This document shows positions 33,302-47,146 of a stretch of DNA of 64,000 nucleotides, in pieces. The stretch covers positions 9,548,881 to 9,612,880 of the forward strand of contig OX155954.1 in the NCBI GenBank assembly GCA_944548615.1, in the 5' to 3' direction. Position 1 is the first letter of the stretch. Every line of letters begins with the position of its first letter. The notes beneath the pieces are model-generated. The model ran no database searches and was not told where the DNA came from. It saw only the letters and a list, made by a program, of their open reading frames with translations. The DNA comes from Micropterix aruncella (taxonomy: Eukaryota; Arthropoda; Insecta; Lepidoptera; Micropterigidae). Made by a program: the position numbers and the translations under genes.

Positions 33302-33922
33302 TTTTTAACCTACTTCAAAAAAAGGAGGAGGTTATCAATTCGGCTGTATCTTTTTTTTAATGTTTTTACCTCAGAACTCCGTCTTTTATGACCCGATTTG
33401 GGAAATTCTTTTTTTATTTGAAAGGATATACTTCCAGATTTATCCCATTTTTATCAAAATCATGTTCTGGTGATAAAATCCACGAGGAATTAAAGGAACT
33501 CTTAAAATAATATCATTAGAAATTGAAAATGTACATGTTGGTTCAGTTACGATGACAATGCGTTTTATTATGGTAAGCATAACCTGATTCAACACCCAGG
33601 GTTGGTTCCCGACGAGGGGACTCCTCAACGGACAACAGCACAGACACGAAATTTTGTATTCGCATTCAATTACGATAGCCCGTTCTAAGTTTCACCATGA
33701 CTCAACGCTGCTCAACGGTCAACAGAATAGACACGAAATTTTGTATGTGTATTCAATTACGACAGCCCGTTCTAAGTTTCACCAAGACAGGACTAGGCCA
33801 TTCAGGGTTGGCTTCCAACGTGAGAACTCCTCATCAAGTTTCTAAGTTTTACCATGACACAACCTTTCTAAGTTTTACCATGACACTGCTGCACTTATAA
33901 AAAAAATAGAGTCAGTTTTTTT
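33302..33922 (+). mobile_element. family M copy 1: tandem-repeat-bearing element
   Basis: Left end TTTTTAACCTACTTCAAAAA, then GGAGGAGGTT, ACCTCAGAACTCCGTC and TCATGTTCTGGTGAT. The second half consists of about 100-120-bp repeats with ACAGCACAGACACGAAATTT and TAGCCCGTTCTAAGTTTCACCA. The right end is AATAGAGTCAGTTTTTTT. Ends are weakly inverted (AACCGACT in the better-preserved copy). Abundant in Lepidoptera as far as I recall; possibly Helitron- or MITE-like. No coding. Confidence 0.75.
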
Positions 33923-34006
33923 GTAAAAATGTTGTAGTATTATTTTTGGATCTATACATTAGGGTCAGCAAGGGACAAAAAGCAAATATATTAAAAATAA
34001 TAAAAA

Positions 34007-34377
34007 ACACGAATGCCGATACAAAAAGTGAACTATTGTATTTATAATTATTTTTATTACGGTTTTTTAATGCAATATTGGAGTATTTATCCATATAGAT
34101 TCATTTATATTTCCGGAGTATACTCAATCAGACCTTTCATTTGACACTAAACACGATTATATGTATGTTAATTTATTGACATTTGGACATTTCAACATTT
34201 AGATAACTAGTTACTTGATATTTGGACAACGTAGGTACTCTATGATACTCGGGGTGGCATAACAATACCCATACTTCTAAATCGGTTTGAGCGAAGCTAT
34301 GGTGGAATAAACAAACGGAAAACATACATATATGAATCCTGAACACATTACAGCCCTATTTTGTTAGGCAGTCGTGT
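34007..34377 (-). mobile_element. MITE-3 copy 4
   Basis: The minus strand runs GTACACGACTGCCTAAC (34377) to GGCATTCGTGT (34007). It is full length with all landmarks. AT-rich similarity (ATATATTAAAAATAATAAAAA) continues to about 33985 beyond the inverted end. Confidence 0.85.
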
Positions 34378-34394
34378 ACAAAGAAGGATTGGAC

Positions 34395-34670
34395 GCCTTT
34401 AAATTTATCAACCTGAACTAAAGTATTGGTCCTATAGTAAAAATAAACTGTTTTTTATGCAATTCATGTAGTTTAAATTCGTAGAAATAACATTCGTAGA
34501 AAGTCATAAAGCTGATCCTAAATGCTTTGTATATATTTGCGAAAAACTGAATAAAAGGATATTTAAACCCCCACCCTCGAGGGGGGGGGGACTTTCAGTA
34601 TGTTCCGATTTTCAAAACTACGCGAATTATTTGGGCTGACTAATTATTATCCATTTCTGGGCTATGCTTG
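34395..34670 (-). repeat. dispersed repeat RF-3, minus copy
   Basis: Reverse complement of the 33.0-kb copy, including the poly-G/poly-C block at 34577-34592. Confidence 0.6.
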
Positions 34671-34849
34671 GATTAGTATTTATCTATTTACTTTTCACAC
34701 CGTGTTAAATTATTATATTTAATCCAACTAGGAATTATAATAATAATTAAAAATATTTAATAATTCCATAATCACTTATAAATACTCCATAAATCAAACC
34801 GTACCCGATACGATAAACTGACTCGTATTAGCTATTTTTTTGATTATTA

Positions 34850-35130
34850 TTATATTTCATATACGCCATTACTAATATCATACACGCTCACACTCACACC
34901 CACAACCTCAACACACTCCCATATACATATACACACACACCCTTAATACTAAACTCTTGTGTAGTACTAAAATTGAAGGTACATTAGTTTTATTAAGTAG
35001 ATTTTTTAAACGTAATTTATGTAATTTTATTGAAATCCGTAACCGGTTTTATTTGTTGTAAATCTGTATATATTTTTAAATATTGTTACTGTAATACTGT
35101 GTGATTTCTCAATAAAAACAAAGAATAAAA
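34850..35130 (+). mobile_element. LINE 3' UTR end
   Basis: CA-rich tract (CACGCTCACACTCACACCC), then TTGTTACTGTAATACTGTGTG and TCAATAAAAACAAAGAATAAAA, a polyadenylation-signal-plus-A-rich end of non-LTR type. No ORF is left. Confidence 0.5.
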
Positions 35131-37865
<2,735 letters not shown>

Positions 37866-38129
37866 TTTATTTTATTTTATTTTATAAATTAATGTACAAA
37901 AAAAAGACAAAGAATTTTCTTGTAATTAAATGTATTTTTATGGGCTTAAATAATTAAATTAATCTTAAGGGGATATCCAACATATTGTGAACTATTGTCT
38001 AAACAACTATGTAAAAAAAGGTTTTGAAGACAAAAAACTTGATTCGACTTGATTTGATAGCGTTTTCCTACATCTGAAGAGTTCGGAAACCGGGTATCAG
38101 TGGATACAAATTGAAATGTACCACAATAG

Positions 38130-38330
38130 CCATTGCGGGGCTCGTCGACGGCGGTACCGAGTACGGCGGCCATTTGCCGTACTCGCGAACGTTTCTTCCA
38201 TTGAATTATGTTAATGCAGACAATGCGCTCCGTACGAATGTTTCGCTATCTGCCGTCTGCGATCGGTGCGCCCTCTGGCGATCGCGATACGCCACGAATC
38301 GCGCTCATCTTCCACGCCAAACTGTGCAAG
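38130..38330. promoter_or_regulatory. GC-rich island with CTCF-like core and inverted repeat
   Basis: Single-copy in the window. It carries GAGTACGGC-GGCCATTT-GCCGTACTC (9-bp perfect inverted repeat around a GCCAT-containing spacer, about 38158-38183). GCGCCCTCT at about 38267-38275 is the reverse of AGAGGGCGC, the core shared by insect CTCF sites. The overall CpG density is high. Boundary or enhancer function is inference only. Confidence 0.3.
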
Positions 38331-38542
38331 AAAAGAGGAAGATAGGTTTACTATAAGCATGCGACTATCGAGCTTCAGTAGGTTTGTCACAGACGCGATG
38401 GTCATACGGGAATACAACTTTGTATATAATATTTTTATCGGAGTACATATTATTAAGAGACAGCATTACATACATTTCAAATTATTTCATTATTATTGTT
38501 ACATATTTTTTTATTTATAATTCAGACAAATTTTTAACATAT

Positions 38543-39185
38543 AAAAAACCGACTCCATTTTTTTATATAATTGCAGCAGCCATGTCATGGTGATACTTAA
38601 ACGGGCTAGTATAATTGAATACGTATACAAAATTATGTGTCTGTGCTGTTGACCGTTGAGGAGTTCCCTCGTTGGAAGCCAACCCTGGGTGCCGCAGTCC
38701 TGGCTTGGTGAAACTTAGAACGGGCTATCGTAATTGAATGCATATACAAAATTTCGCGTCTGTTCTGTTGACCTTTGAGAAGTCCCCTCGTCTGGATCCA
38801 ACCCTGGGTGCAGTAGCCATGTCATGGTGACACTTAAAACGGGCTGTCATAACTAAATCAGTATACAAAATGTCGTGTATGTGCTGTTGACCGCTGAGGA
38901 GTCCCCTCGTCGGGAGCCAACGGTGTAGAATCAGGTCATGCTTAGCATAAAAATGCATTGTCATCGGAATTGACTCAAAATGTAAATTTTCAACTTCATA
39001 TGATAATATCTGAGGAGTTCAATCAATTCCTCATAGATCCCATCATCAGAACAGGATTTTGATAAAATTGGGACCATTCTGTTCCCAAATTGTTTCATAA
39101 ATAGCAGAGTTCTGAGGTAACAAACGTTTAAAAAAGATACAACTGATTTGATAACCGCCTCCTTTTTTAAAGTCGGTTAAAAAAA
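38543..39185 (-). mobile_element. family M copy 2, best preserved
   Basis: On the minus strand: TTAACCGACTTTAAAAAAGG, GGCGGTTATCAA, ACCTCAGAACTCTGC, AATCCTGTTCTGATGATGGG, then three about 110-120-bp tandem units each with GTCAACAGCAC, TTTTGTATA, GCCCGTTCTAAGT-like and CCATGACATGG text, ending AATGGAGTCGGTTTTTTA. Terminal AACCGACT occurs inverted at both ends. The 79-codon frame inside simply runs through the tandem units. Confidence 0.8.
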
Positions 39186-39195
39186 AACAAAAAAA

Positions 39196-39495
39196 GTGCA
39201 TAAAAATAATGATTCTGTTAACACAGCAAGCGTAACAAAGGATATTCTTATCAGGTGGAAAGATTTTGAGTTTCGAGGTGATATGACGAAGTTTTATGAC
39301 AACGTCTATATAAGGAGGAGTAAATTTCTATATATGGTGAGTAACATAACAAGAATGAGCAGAAATCAGCAAAAATTGTACCTCAAATCATGCTTCATTA
39401 CATTCGGTAGAAGAGAGAAGCCGAGACGAAATTTGTTGTTTTATCAAAATTACATTTACATAGAAATCTACTTACATGTTTTAACCCTTAATTAG
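39196..39495 (+). other. 99-codon open frame, unrecognised
   Basis: The frame runs between family M and the piggyBac-like element and even enters the latter's left end, so its tail cannot be an ancient host gene end. The composition is basic (several R/K clusters such as R-R-E-K-P-R-R). It is not recognised and probably chance or transposon debris. Confidence 0.15.
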
Positions 39496-40467
39496 TGGCA
39501 TGGGGTCAAAGCCCTTTCGTGTTTAAAAAAAAGTACTTACCTACCGCGTTCCGAATTTCCCTGCGCTTCGCTAGCTTCCTAAATCGCGACAAAGTTTGCA
39601 TTTTACTAGCGATCAAGTTACGGGAGCGGAACGACGTGTCGCTGCTCTCTTAAACGGTGACCTCATGCGACTAATGGACGCGGAAAATAAAATCGGAAAA
39701 TGGCAACGAAATGCAAAATAAATTAATATTTATTAAAAAAAAACACTAAAAACACGCTTTTGGGCTATGATACGATATTCACATATACACGGCTATGATA
39801 CGATATTCCATCATGGAATGCCAGTGCCTATCTTCCGGCTTCATCATCAGACCTTGAAACCTAATCGTGGTCAAAGTTCATTCCAAGACTTTTCTAACAA
39901 GTCCAAACACAGCTATGATGCGATGTTCCATCATGAAATTCCAGTTCATATCTTCCGACTCCATCATCAGATCAGTTCGACAGTACCATATTATTGTATT
40001 GTCATCAGAACTACATACAGCTGCCAATTTTCATGACGCTACGATCCTCGGAAGATGGTTAAATTAGTTACCTTAGATTCCATTACATAGTTAATTACAT
40101 ATATTATGTAGGTCGACCTAATAAAAGCGTGTTAAAAATGCGAAAAATGTGTGTGCCATTATCACTCTGACAGATATTGTTGTGATGACAGTGATTCGGA
40201 GAGTTTCTAAAAATATTACAATTTTTAACTTTTATATCACCGTAAGCACCATAATGTAAACTTTATTTTAATTTATTTTTTGTCAAATTAGTTATTTAAG
40301 TCATGTTGTTCCTTCAAAATATATTATTTCAAATAAAACACTTTAACAATAAAATAATTTTATTTATATATTTATTTAGTTTACATTAAAAATATTTTCT
40401 ACAATTTGGGGTCACCTGAGACCCCGTGCGACCAGTTATGTAATTTACTTCGTGCGACTAATTAGGG
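39485..40467. mobile_element. piggyBac-like non-autonomous element, TTAA flanked
   Basis: TTAA at 39481-39484 and 40468-40471. Ends are CCCTTAATTAGTGGCATGG and, from the right, CCCTAATTAGTCGCACGAAG, a 16-20-bp imperfect TIR starting with CCC as in piggyBac. Subterminal GGGGTCACCTGAGACCCC (about 40408-40425) is a hairpin like those in piggyBac ends. The 983-bp interior lacks transposase and contains two copies of an about 125-bp unit (39765-40010). Confidence 0.85.
39765..40100 (+). repeat. tandem-repeat segment inside the piggyBac-like element
   Basis: GCTATGATACGATATTCCATC / GCTATGATGCGATGTTCCATC and CCAGT(G/T)C...ATCTTCCG(G/A)CT recur at about 125-bp spacing, followed by CAGTACCATATTATTG and TGGTTAAATTAGTTACC. 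The sequence style is the same as other lepidopteran dispersed repeats, so it is probably an insert captured by the element. Confidence 0.65.
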
Positions 40468-40471
40468 TTAA

Positions 40472-41945
40472 TTTGTTATTACAGCACGTAGGTTGTAATA
40501 ACCACCTTAGCCCGGTGAACCATCATTTCGTTCTCCGCCAATGCAAGTACAGGTACGTCTTGTTATACATATGCCGACTCCAAGGCTAGTTCGGTACTGA
40601 ATGGACCTATTTCTGTTGTGGAATAAGCAAATTCGCCAGTACCCGGTTTGTGCCACCATCTCTTCTGGTTGAGCCGCTATTTATTTCAGCCAACCAGAAA
40701 ATTGCCTAAGGTGAGGTCAAACTAAAATACTAGGAATTGTATAGGGAAGTGTGTATTACTGGCAACGCCACTCAAGCAATCACTTCATTACTTCCTTAAT
40801 AATAATAATAAAATAATAATAATAAAATTAAAAATAAAATAAAAAACTATAGGCGCATACAAATTCATCCTCCTGCGGTGAAATAGACATCGGTTAATGG
40901 TTGTAGGTACTACGACTCCATTGAATCTATTGAGCGATCGAACTTTCACACAATACACTCCAAGAAGAGTTCTTTATCTTGTTTTACACTGTAGTCTGCC
41001 AATATACTTAAATCTAAATCCAGCTCCATTTATAGCAATCAGCATATTAAGAAGTTGCTTATTTTCCAGTGTAGTTTATAAACAAAACGATTCACTGTTT
41101 ATATGTCAAAAAATAGTCACATTTTAATGAGAATTACTCGTTTGTAGAGTAGGATTTTTTAAAAGATTCAATGTATGAAAAATATAAACATATATTAAAT
41201 ATTTTACCGCATTTTTTTCTAATTAAACTAACTAAACAATAAACATGTAGAAGAGACTCATGAAAAATATCGGTATCAATGGATTGAAAGCTCTTTTTCC
41301 AGACAGTCTGCACATGTGAGAAAATTGTTTATAGCGAGAACCCTTTTTAAAGACGGAACCCTCGGCACGCGAGTAAAACCTGCACTTGACCAGATGCATT
41401 TAAATGTATCAATTGCTATGATAGCAAACAATGTCAATGATTTTGTGTAAAGTACCACAGCCGCGTCGAAATACTGGTTTCCGTCATATCACCTGTAAGA
41501 TAATTGTCGTTAGACATTATGGTGGGCCGTTATCGTATATGTAGAATTTAAAAAAATATCCATCTTATCCTGGAGTAATGCCACTAACTTATGATGATTT
41601 ATAAAAAAACAAAATCGCACATTGGGCACAGCAATCGCAGTTATGCCAAAGCGGAAGAACCAATCTACTTATTTCTTGATGGTACGCGCCGTGGTTTTTC
41701 GTGGTGCTCAGCTCCACAACCTCCCCATATTTACATGCACTGCCGAATCGGGATGGGAGACGCAGGCATCGTGACCGGTATGGTTCCAGCTTTCTTTTTA
41801 TTCGGCCACTCATCTGCATAATGCACCGGGTCTTGCGCACATACATAGGTTGGGCGAAAAACCGTGACGATATAATGAGGGATAAATTTTGCAACTTCGA
41901 AAAAATGACATTTCAACAGCCTAACTCAATAAATAACCACATGTA
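40472..41945. other. unassigned sequence
   Basis: Contains an (AAT)n-like stretch at 40798-40850. 41600-41900 is GC-richer with overlapping frames of 76-101 codons on both strands that match nothing I recognise. Confidence 0.4.
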
Positions 41946-42244
41946 GGGCCCGATTACGTTTCTTTGTAAACTAAAACCGAAATTAGTTCAAGCGAACGAG
42001 ATAGAGCAATACGTTTGAGCGGAATATGGAACCAACGATCGTCGACAAAAACTACCTGCGAACTTATACTCATCCGAATTAATTTGAACACATGTCGTGC
42101 GGTCTTAAAATCAAATGCCTTAACATTTGTGGATAACAAAAAAGTGACAACCGTTCATTTCACATTGCACTCTAGTGTATTGCCCTGTCTCGTTGACATG
42201 ACTAATTTCCGATTTTAGTTCACGAAGAAACGCAATCGAGCCCA
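41946..42244. mobile_element. MITE-4 copy 2, fold-back, TA flanked
   Basis: GGGCCCGATTACGTTTCTTT...CGAAGAAACGCAATCGAGCCCA: arms of about 80-90 bp (AACTAAAACCGAAATTAGTTC, GAGATAGAGCAATACGT) with a short centre. TA lies at 41944-41945 and 42245-42246. Open frames mirror each other. Confidence 0.85.
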
Positions 42245-42324
42245 TAATCTATATAGTCACTGTCAATACCAATTAAAACAATAATAAATAAATGTCATTA
42301 CGAAATCGGAGACTATCGCGATTG

Positions 42325-42485
42325 TTTGACATTAAAAATAACACAAAAAACGAATTAACCACGTGAATTTTTAGTAACACCCGATGTTTCGGCGACGTTG
42401 CAGTCGCGCGCCGTTGTCTACTAGAGTAGACGTCGGGTGATACAAACTTCAGGCGGTAAATTCGTTTTAATCGTATTTATAATCA
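42325..42485. mobile_element. MITE-5 copy 3, miniature 160-bp hairpin
   Basis: AAAAAACGAATTAACCACGTG...AACACCCGATG pairs with GTCGGGTGATACAAACTTC...GGTAAATTCGTTTTAA. Nearly all of the interior of the longer copies is lost, leaving a near-complete hairpin. Confidence 0.82.
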
Positions 42486-42519
42486 CGTTCATTACATTAC
42501 ATTAATACTAATAATAAAT

Positions 42520-42950
42520 AAACACTATCAGCTTACGGGCGCCCCATGAGATCTGGAGGCAAACTCTGAAGAAGATCTTGCACTCCTTCTACGTATGTGA
42601 AGCCCGTCCTTTACCTACACACGCAAGGACAGCACCAAGGTTGTATTTCTTCAAACGCAGTCTAAAATAACACTTGAACTCGCCCTGATAAGTTTCCCGC
42701 TTTTGCCCTCCTTCTCCCCCTTCCTTGCTTCATTATAAGTTTGTTTTTTTTAAATATTAATTGTTTTATTTTCTGCTAGATTTAAATGTTAGGTATATTC
42801 GATACGAGTTTATAAATTAAATTTAATAATACTTTTATCTTCTTTTTACAGCAAAACATGATGTCCCATAAGGTTATGGTTAGCTGTAAGATATTGATTC
42901 AACGCAATGAGCTCGCCAATGTGTTTAATCGAATAAAGCGTTTTTTTATT
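42520..42950 (+). mobile_element. LINE-B 3' fragment
   Basis: CAGCTTACGGGCGCCCCATG through GTATGTGAAGCCCGTCC, a pyrimidine-rich UTR, GTTAGCTGTAAGATATTGATTC and AATAAAGCGTTTTTTTATT. It ends exactly where MITE-3 begins (42951). Confidence 0.85.
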
Positions 42951-43895
42951 ACACGACTACCGGACAAAAAAGAGTGTAATATTTTCTGGGTTCATCTATG
43001 TATGCTTTTCGTTTGTTGATTCCACCATAACTTCCAAACGCTTGAAATGATTTATAAATGTGTGGTATTGCTAAAATCGTTATGTAATCCCGAGTATCAT
43101 AGGTATCTTAACTGCCCAAATATCATTAAGGCGACATGATATCTGGGAAAGGCCGTATCTGAGGAATTTTAATTTTATGAGTTTTTAAAAAAATATGAGC
43201 ATTACTTTAAAAAAAGTTTCTAAGTGAATTCCTCGATAAGGAACCAATTTAAAATTTGGACTCAAAAAAGTTGCACATTGCCTTGGACATTAAGACTTTA
43301 AACTGACTTCGAAAACTTTCAGGCGCGTTTACTCCTACAATGTAAGCGGTGAGTGTGTTTTTTTTTATTGACATTTAAATTTATTGACTGGTTAATTATC
43401 TAGGGCAGCACTTAGCTACATTTTTTATTTAGGCCCTAAATTAATTACAATTAATTAAAACATGAGAGCGCTCTGAGAGTTACGCTAATTATGATTTGCC
43501 ATTAACACCCTTATACCTACTGCGTAAAGATAGTTATCCTTCGCTAGCGCTGTGATTGACCGTTTAGTATGCGTCTACTTCCCGGCGCTAGCGGACGTGG
43601 AATCTGTGCTTGACGCTTCGTCAACGCTGGATTTTTATTGGTCAGATCCTACTAATTAGACTCCGCCTATTTTTATCGTGTCCGCCCATTTCGGATATTT
43701 TTCTGAGGTCTCATGTCGCCTTAAGTAGTTGTCTAAACGTCAATAAATTGAAATAAATATGTCGTAATTAGTGTCAAATGAAATGTCTCGATGAGTACAT
43801 TCCGGAAGTATAGGTACATGTATCTTTTATTTCGTAAAAAACGTTAAAAAATTGTTATAAATACAATAGTTCACTTTCTGTAAAGGTAGTCGTGT
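42951..43895 (+). mobile_element. MITE-3 copy 5, interrupted by MITE-2
   Basis: ACACGACTACCGGACAAAAA to GGTAGTCGTGT. The first half stops at AAATATCA (43125) and resumes with AGTAGTTGTCTAAACGTC after 43720, joining to the family order seen at 3.1 kb. Confidence 0.9.
43130..43720 (+). mobile_element. MITE-2 copy 2, inside MITE-3
   Basis: 591 bp, with TIR GGCGACATGATATCT / GAGGTCTCATGTCGCC and TTAA at 43126-43129 and 43721-43724. Co-linear with the 51.9-kb copy. Confidence 0.92.
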
Positions 43896-44370
43896 TTTTT
43901 TTCTTTTTAATATATTTCCTTGTTGTTATTGTTATTATATAACAATTTTTTAATACGCCTCGTGGAGCGAACATCATTTTTAATTATCCACGGCGGTTGA
44001 TTAGCATTTTTCATCAATTTACTAGCAGTGAGAGAAGAAAGCCTTTCATTAGTGTCTATAAGAACATCTGCCAACTAATTATTGTTAATGATATGTTATT
44101 ATATGGTCTTTGATCAACCACACAATAACATTGTATTTACCTACACCATTTTATTTGTTTCTTCTTGTATTAAATCGGCGAATTTCGAGGTAATTGTTTT
44201 AATCAGGCGTTGTTTCTGCGTTGCTTATTGTTAAATGAAGTCAGCACTCGTACTTACCTGGAAACAAAGAGAAATTATTTATTTAATTAAAATTTTATAA
44301 CCAGCTCGTAGGCATTTCTACAATTGAAATGGTCAGAATAAGATGTTGTATGAATCAATTACTCACAAGT
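43896..44370. other. unassigned AT-rich sequence
   Basis: 43896-43950 continues the AT-rich segment shared outside MITE-3 copies. Nothing was recognised beyond it. Confidence 0.4.
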
Positions 44371-45125
44371 TTTTCAAAATTCAAAATTCTTTATTAATCT
44401 ATAATATTACATATTGTATGATATATGTAGGTTATCAAAGCAGAAATATACTTAAAAAAAAGCAATTGTTACTGAGTAAATATATTTATAAATGTATTTA
44501 ACGAAAAATAAATATAAAATTATTTGGGAGTAATGATAATATTAGGGCACAACTCCTAATCAAACGTTATTATCAAAAATTATCAGAATCTATCTTTTCA
44601 CTTAACACCACGCGTGGCTCCCTTTCCCCGTACCTTCAAAGTACCGCGCGTCTGTACTAGGTATGCCCAGAATTCCATTATGTACAGCTTTATGTCAACT
44701 TACGATAATCATTTCCAGAATTTAAGCAGAACATATACTTAAAATTAATCGAAAATGCAACATAGACATTTCACATGGGATACTTATGTCTTAGGGACTA
44801 TTTGGTTTTTCATTCTTCGTTCTTTAACTTATTTTTAATAAATTAGAAAAGGTTTATATGATGCAGTAAGTTTTCTTATTTTTGTCCTTGTCCTGTAATG
44901 TTAAAACAATAATACTTAAAATCTATTGACACCCAATCCTTCATCTTCATTTCCTTTTGCTCCCCCAACCCCCACAGTATACACTGTGCGTATTAAAACT
45001 ATCGTTGAAGCATGTCATCGGCCAGAAATATTGTATTTAATGTAGTTGTAATATTTTTTGTAGAGCTGTATATTTTCCCTGTTAAATAAATGAATAAATA
45101 CACGAATAAAAATTAAATAAAAAAG
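44371..45125. mobile_element. two LINE 3' ends, head to head
   Basis: At 44371-44392 TTTTCAAAATTCAAAATTC then TTTATT is the reverse of a (TTGAA)-type LINE tail (minus strand). 44930-45125 is a plus-strand LINE end: pyrimidine-rich UTR (CTTTTGCTCCCCCAACCCCC), GCATGTCATCGGCCAGAAAT and GTTAAATAAATGAATAAATA. No ORF is left in either; the middle is unassigned. Confidence 0.5.
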
Positions 45126-45310
45126 AATTATAAAAAAATAAATAAAAAGTAATAACATGAATGGCAAGTTTTTTGAAAATGTGTGTCCCTGTGGTCCATA
45201 AAAGATGCAAAGTTACAACTTTTCCCAAAATTTGATTATTGTATTATTTAACTCAGAAATCATAGGTATCTACTGAAAAACGCGGTGCGCAAACCAAGCC
45301 GTGTTTTTTT

Positions 45311-45602
45311 ATTAAATATTTGTGGTTTATGTTTTAACCATATAGATAAATCAGTCCGACCTTTCATTTGACAGTAAACACGATAAATTTATATTTATTT
45401 TTTGACATTTGGACATTTAGATATCTTACTAGATATTTGGTCAGTTAAGACTGGGACGACATAGCGATTCTAATAATATAACAAACTTCCAAATCGGTTC
45501 AAGCGTTTATATATTATGGCTGAATAAAGAAACGTAAGACATACTTGGACATAGAAGAACCCTGACCACATTACATTCCTTTTTTGTTGGGGAGTCTTGT
45601 AA
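45311..45602 (-). mobile_element. MITE-3 copy 6
   Basis: The minus strand starts near GTTACAAGACTCCCC (45602) and runs to AAACCACAAATATTTAATAA; the right terminal segment is missing. Strongly diverged. Confidence 0.75.
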
Positions 45603-45630
45603 CAAGTAAATATATTAAAAATAATAAATA

Positions 45631-45832
45631 ACAATACGACTGCAGCTACAGAAAGTGAACTATTGTATTTATAATTATTTTTATTACGGTTTTTTTATGA
45701 AATATTTGTGGTTTATGTATTTTTCATATAGATAGATGTATATTTCCGGAATGTACTCAATCAGACCTTTCATTTGAAACTAAACACGATATATTTTTGT
45801 TAATTTATTGACAATTGGACATTTACACTCGT
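45631..45832 (-). mobile_element. MITE-3 copy 7, right half only
   Basis: Right inverted end (AATACGACTGC at 45632) to the middle of the body. It is cut at about 45832 where a MITE-1 fragment follows, so two families are truncated at one junction. Confidence 0.75.
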
Positions 45833-45841
45833 ATTTTTTTT

Positions 45842-45980
45842 TATATAACTCGTACTGTGGTCCATACGTATGAATTAAAATTACGCGTAACGGTGTTGGC
45901 TTGACGGTAGTTACCTTGCCGTAATGTTAAAACATAATGTTAGTTCATTACGTCGCGTACGTGAGATCTCGCTTCTATTG
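45842..45980 (+). mobile_element. MITE-1 fragment (copy 3)
   Basis: TATATAACTCGTACTGTGGTCC, TGACGGTAGTTACC, CATTACGTCGCG and GAGATCTCGCTTCTA match the first half of copies 1 and 2. Both termini are missing. Confidence 0.8.
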
Positions 45981-46189
45981 TTGGGATCGAAGATGTGTAA
46001 GTTACAACAACGCGGTTATCATTAAAAAAATCTCCATGAAAAATACATTACATTGTCAGACTAAAATGTATCATGAAACAGAAACTGTAACAGAAAATCA
46101 ATGAGAGACATTTTTCGAAAGTCCATGATCCCATCCCGTAGAGTTAAGTGCGGCGGGGAATTGAATTGTTGTATGAATATTATAAAAGT

Positions 46190-46560
46190 TGTCGGAATGC
46201 GCCTAACAGTTTACGGTGGGCGTGGGGGCCTCTAAACTTTGGGCGGTTTCATTAATCAGCTGGCAGTTGTAATTACGCTGTGCGATTGTTTCAATACATT
46301 AATGATGAGTACACGAAGTGGTGAAGGTGAGGCGTGTGGAGTAAAAAATGGTCGATTTTAACCCTGCGCGCCTCGGAGCCGCCCGCCTGGGAACGCGAGG
46401 GCGGAGTAATTAAACCGCGATGGGCGGCGACCACCATTTTTACGACGCGCACCTTTTTTAACTCTTCTCGACCTCTCTTCTCTCCTCTCTCATCTCTTTT
46501 CCTCGTCCTCTCTTATTGCCGTTTTTAATTTTAGCCTTATTAATTTATAGGCCGGGTCGA
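46190..46560. promoter_or_regulatory. non-repeat island, candidate enhancer
   Basis: Single-copy in the window. TTTCATTAATCAGCTGGCAG, TGTAATTACG, CATTAATGAT and AGTAATTAAACC give a cluster of homeodomain cores beside an E-box (CAGCTG). GC-rich text around 46380-46440 includes ATGGGCGGCGACCACC, followed by a CT-rich tract at 46460-46510. A developmental enhancer is plausible but not shown. Confidence 0.25.
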
Positions 46561-46786
46561 TGACTGTAGGGTCGATCGAACGTTAAATAACTATAAAAAT
46601 ATACAGGGAAAAAATCAGAAAGACTGTTGTATTGTACGTGCTTCTTTTACTTTTACGTCCTTTTACGGTGCATACTTACATAATGGTCACACCTCAAACA
46701 TACGATCTAGCAAGACCTCATACAATCTGGCAAGACAACTAACGGCTTTTGGCATTTTCGCAGTTAGACTGCTCCAGACTTCCTTA

Positions 46787-47146
46787 CACTGAGAAAAATA
46801 TTGGATTGATTCATACATTACCATTTGGTTATTACGGTTTTATACAGAATCACGATATAGAAATTTTGATTGAAAATCCATTACTCGATTATATGTATCA
46901 ATGTTTTTCTTACGGTTAATACGGAAATAACAGTATACTGTAGTTTCAACATGATTCATGTGTCCGAATATAACCGAACCTATACTATATGCTGTCATGT
47001 TAGAAGCGAGATCCCAAGGTCGCGACGAAGTGAAATAGCATTATGTTTTAACATTACGACACTGTAACTACCGTCATGTCATGTTAACACATCCTTGTTG
47101 AAGCATGCTTATTTCCGTGAATTACTTCGTTATATTTTTCTCAATG
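46787..47146 (-). mobile_element. MITE-1 copy 4, TA flanked, internally shortened
   Basis: CACTGAGAAAAATATTGG...TATATTTTTCTCAATG between TA at 46785-46786 and 47147-47148. The minus orientation is co-linear with copies 1 and 2 but it is 360 bp, missing about 70 bp internally. Confidence 0.92.

Noticed and set aside
33590..33900. CRISPR-like direct repeats
   Set aside because: Units are about 100-120 bp, imperfect and part of a dispersed eukaryotic element; no short identical repeats with unique spacers.
39196..39495. 99-codon frame as a host gene or piggyBac transposase piece
   Set aside because: It crosses the left end of a non-autonomous element and shows none of the DDD-type transposase motifs.
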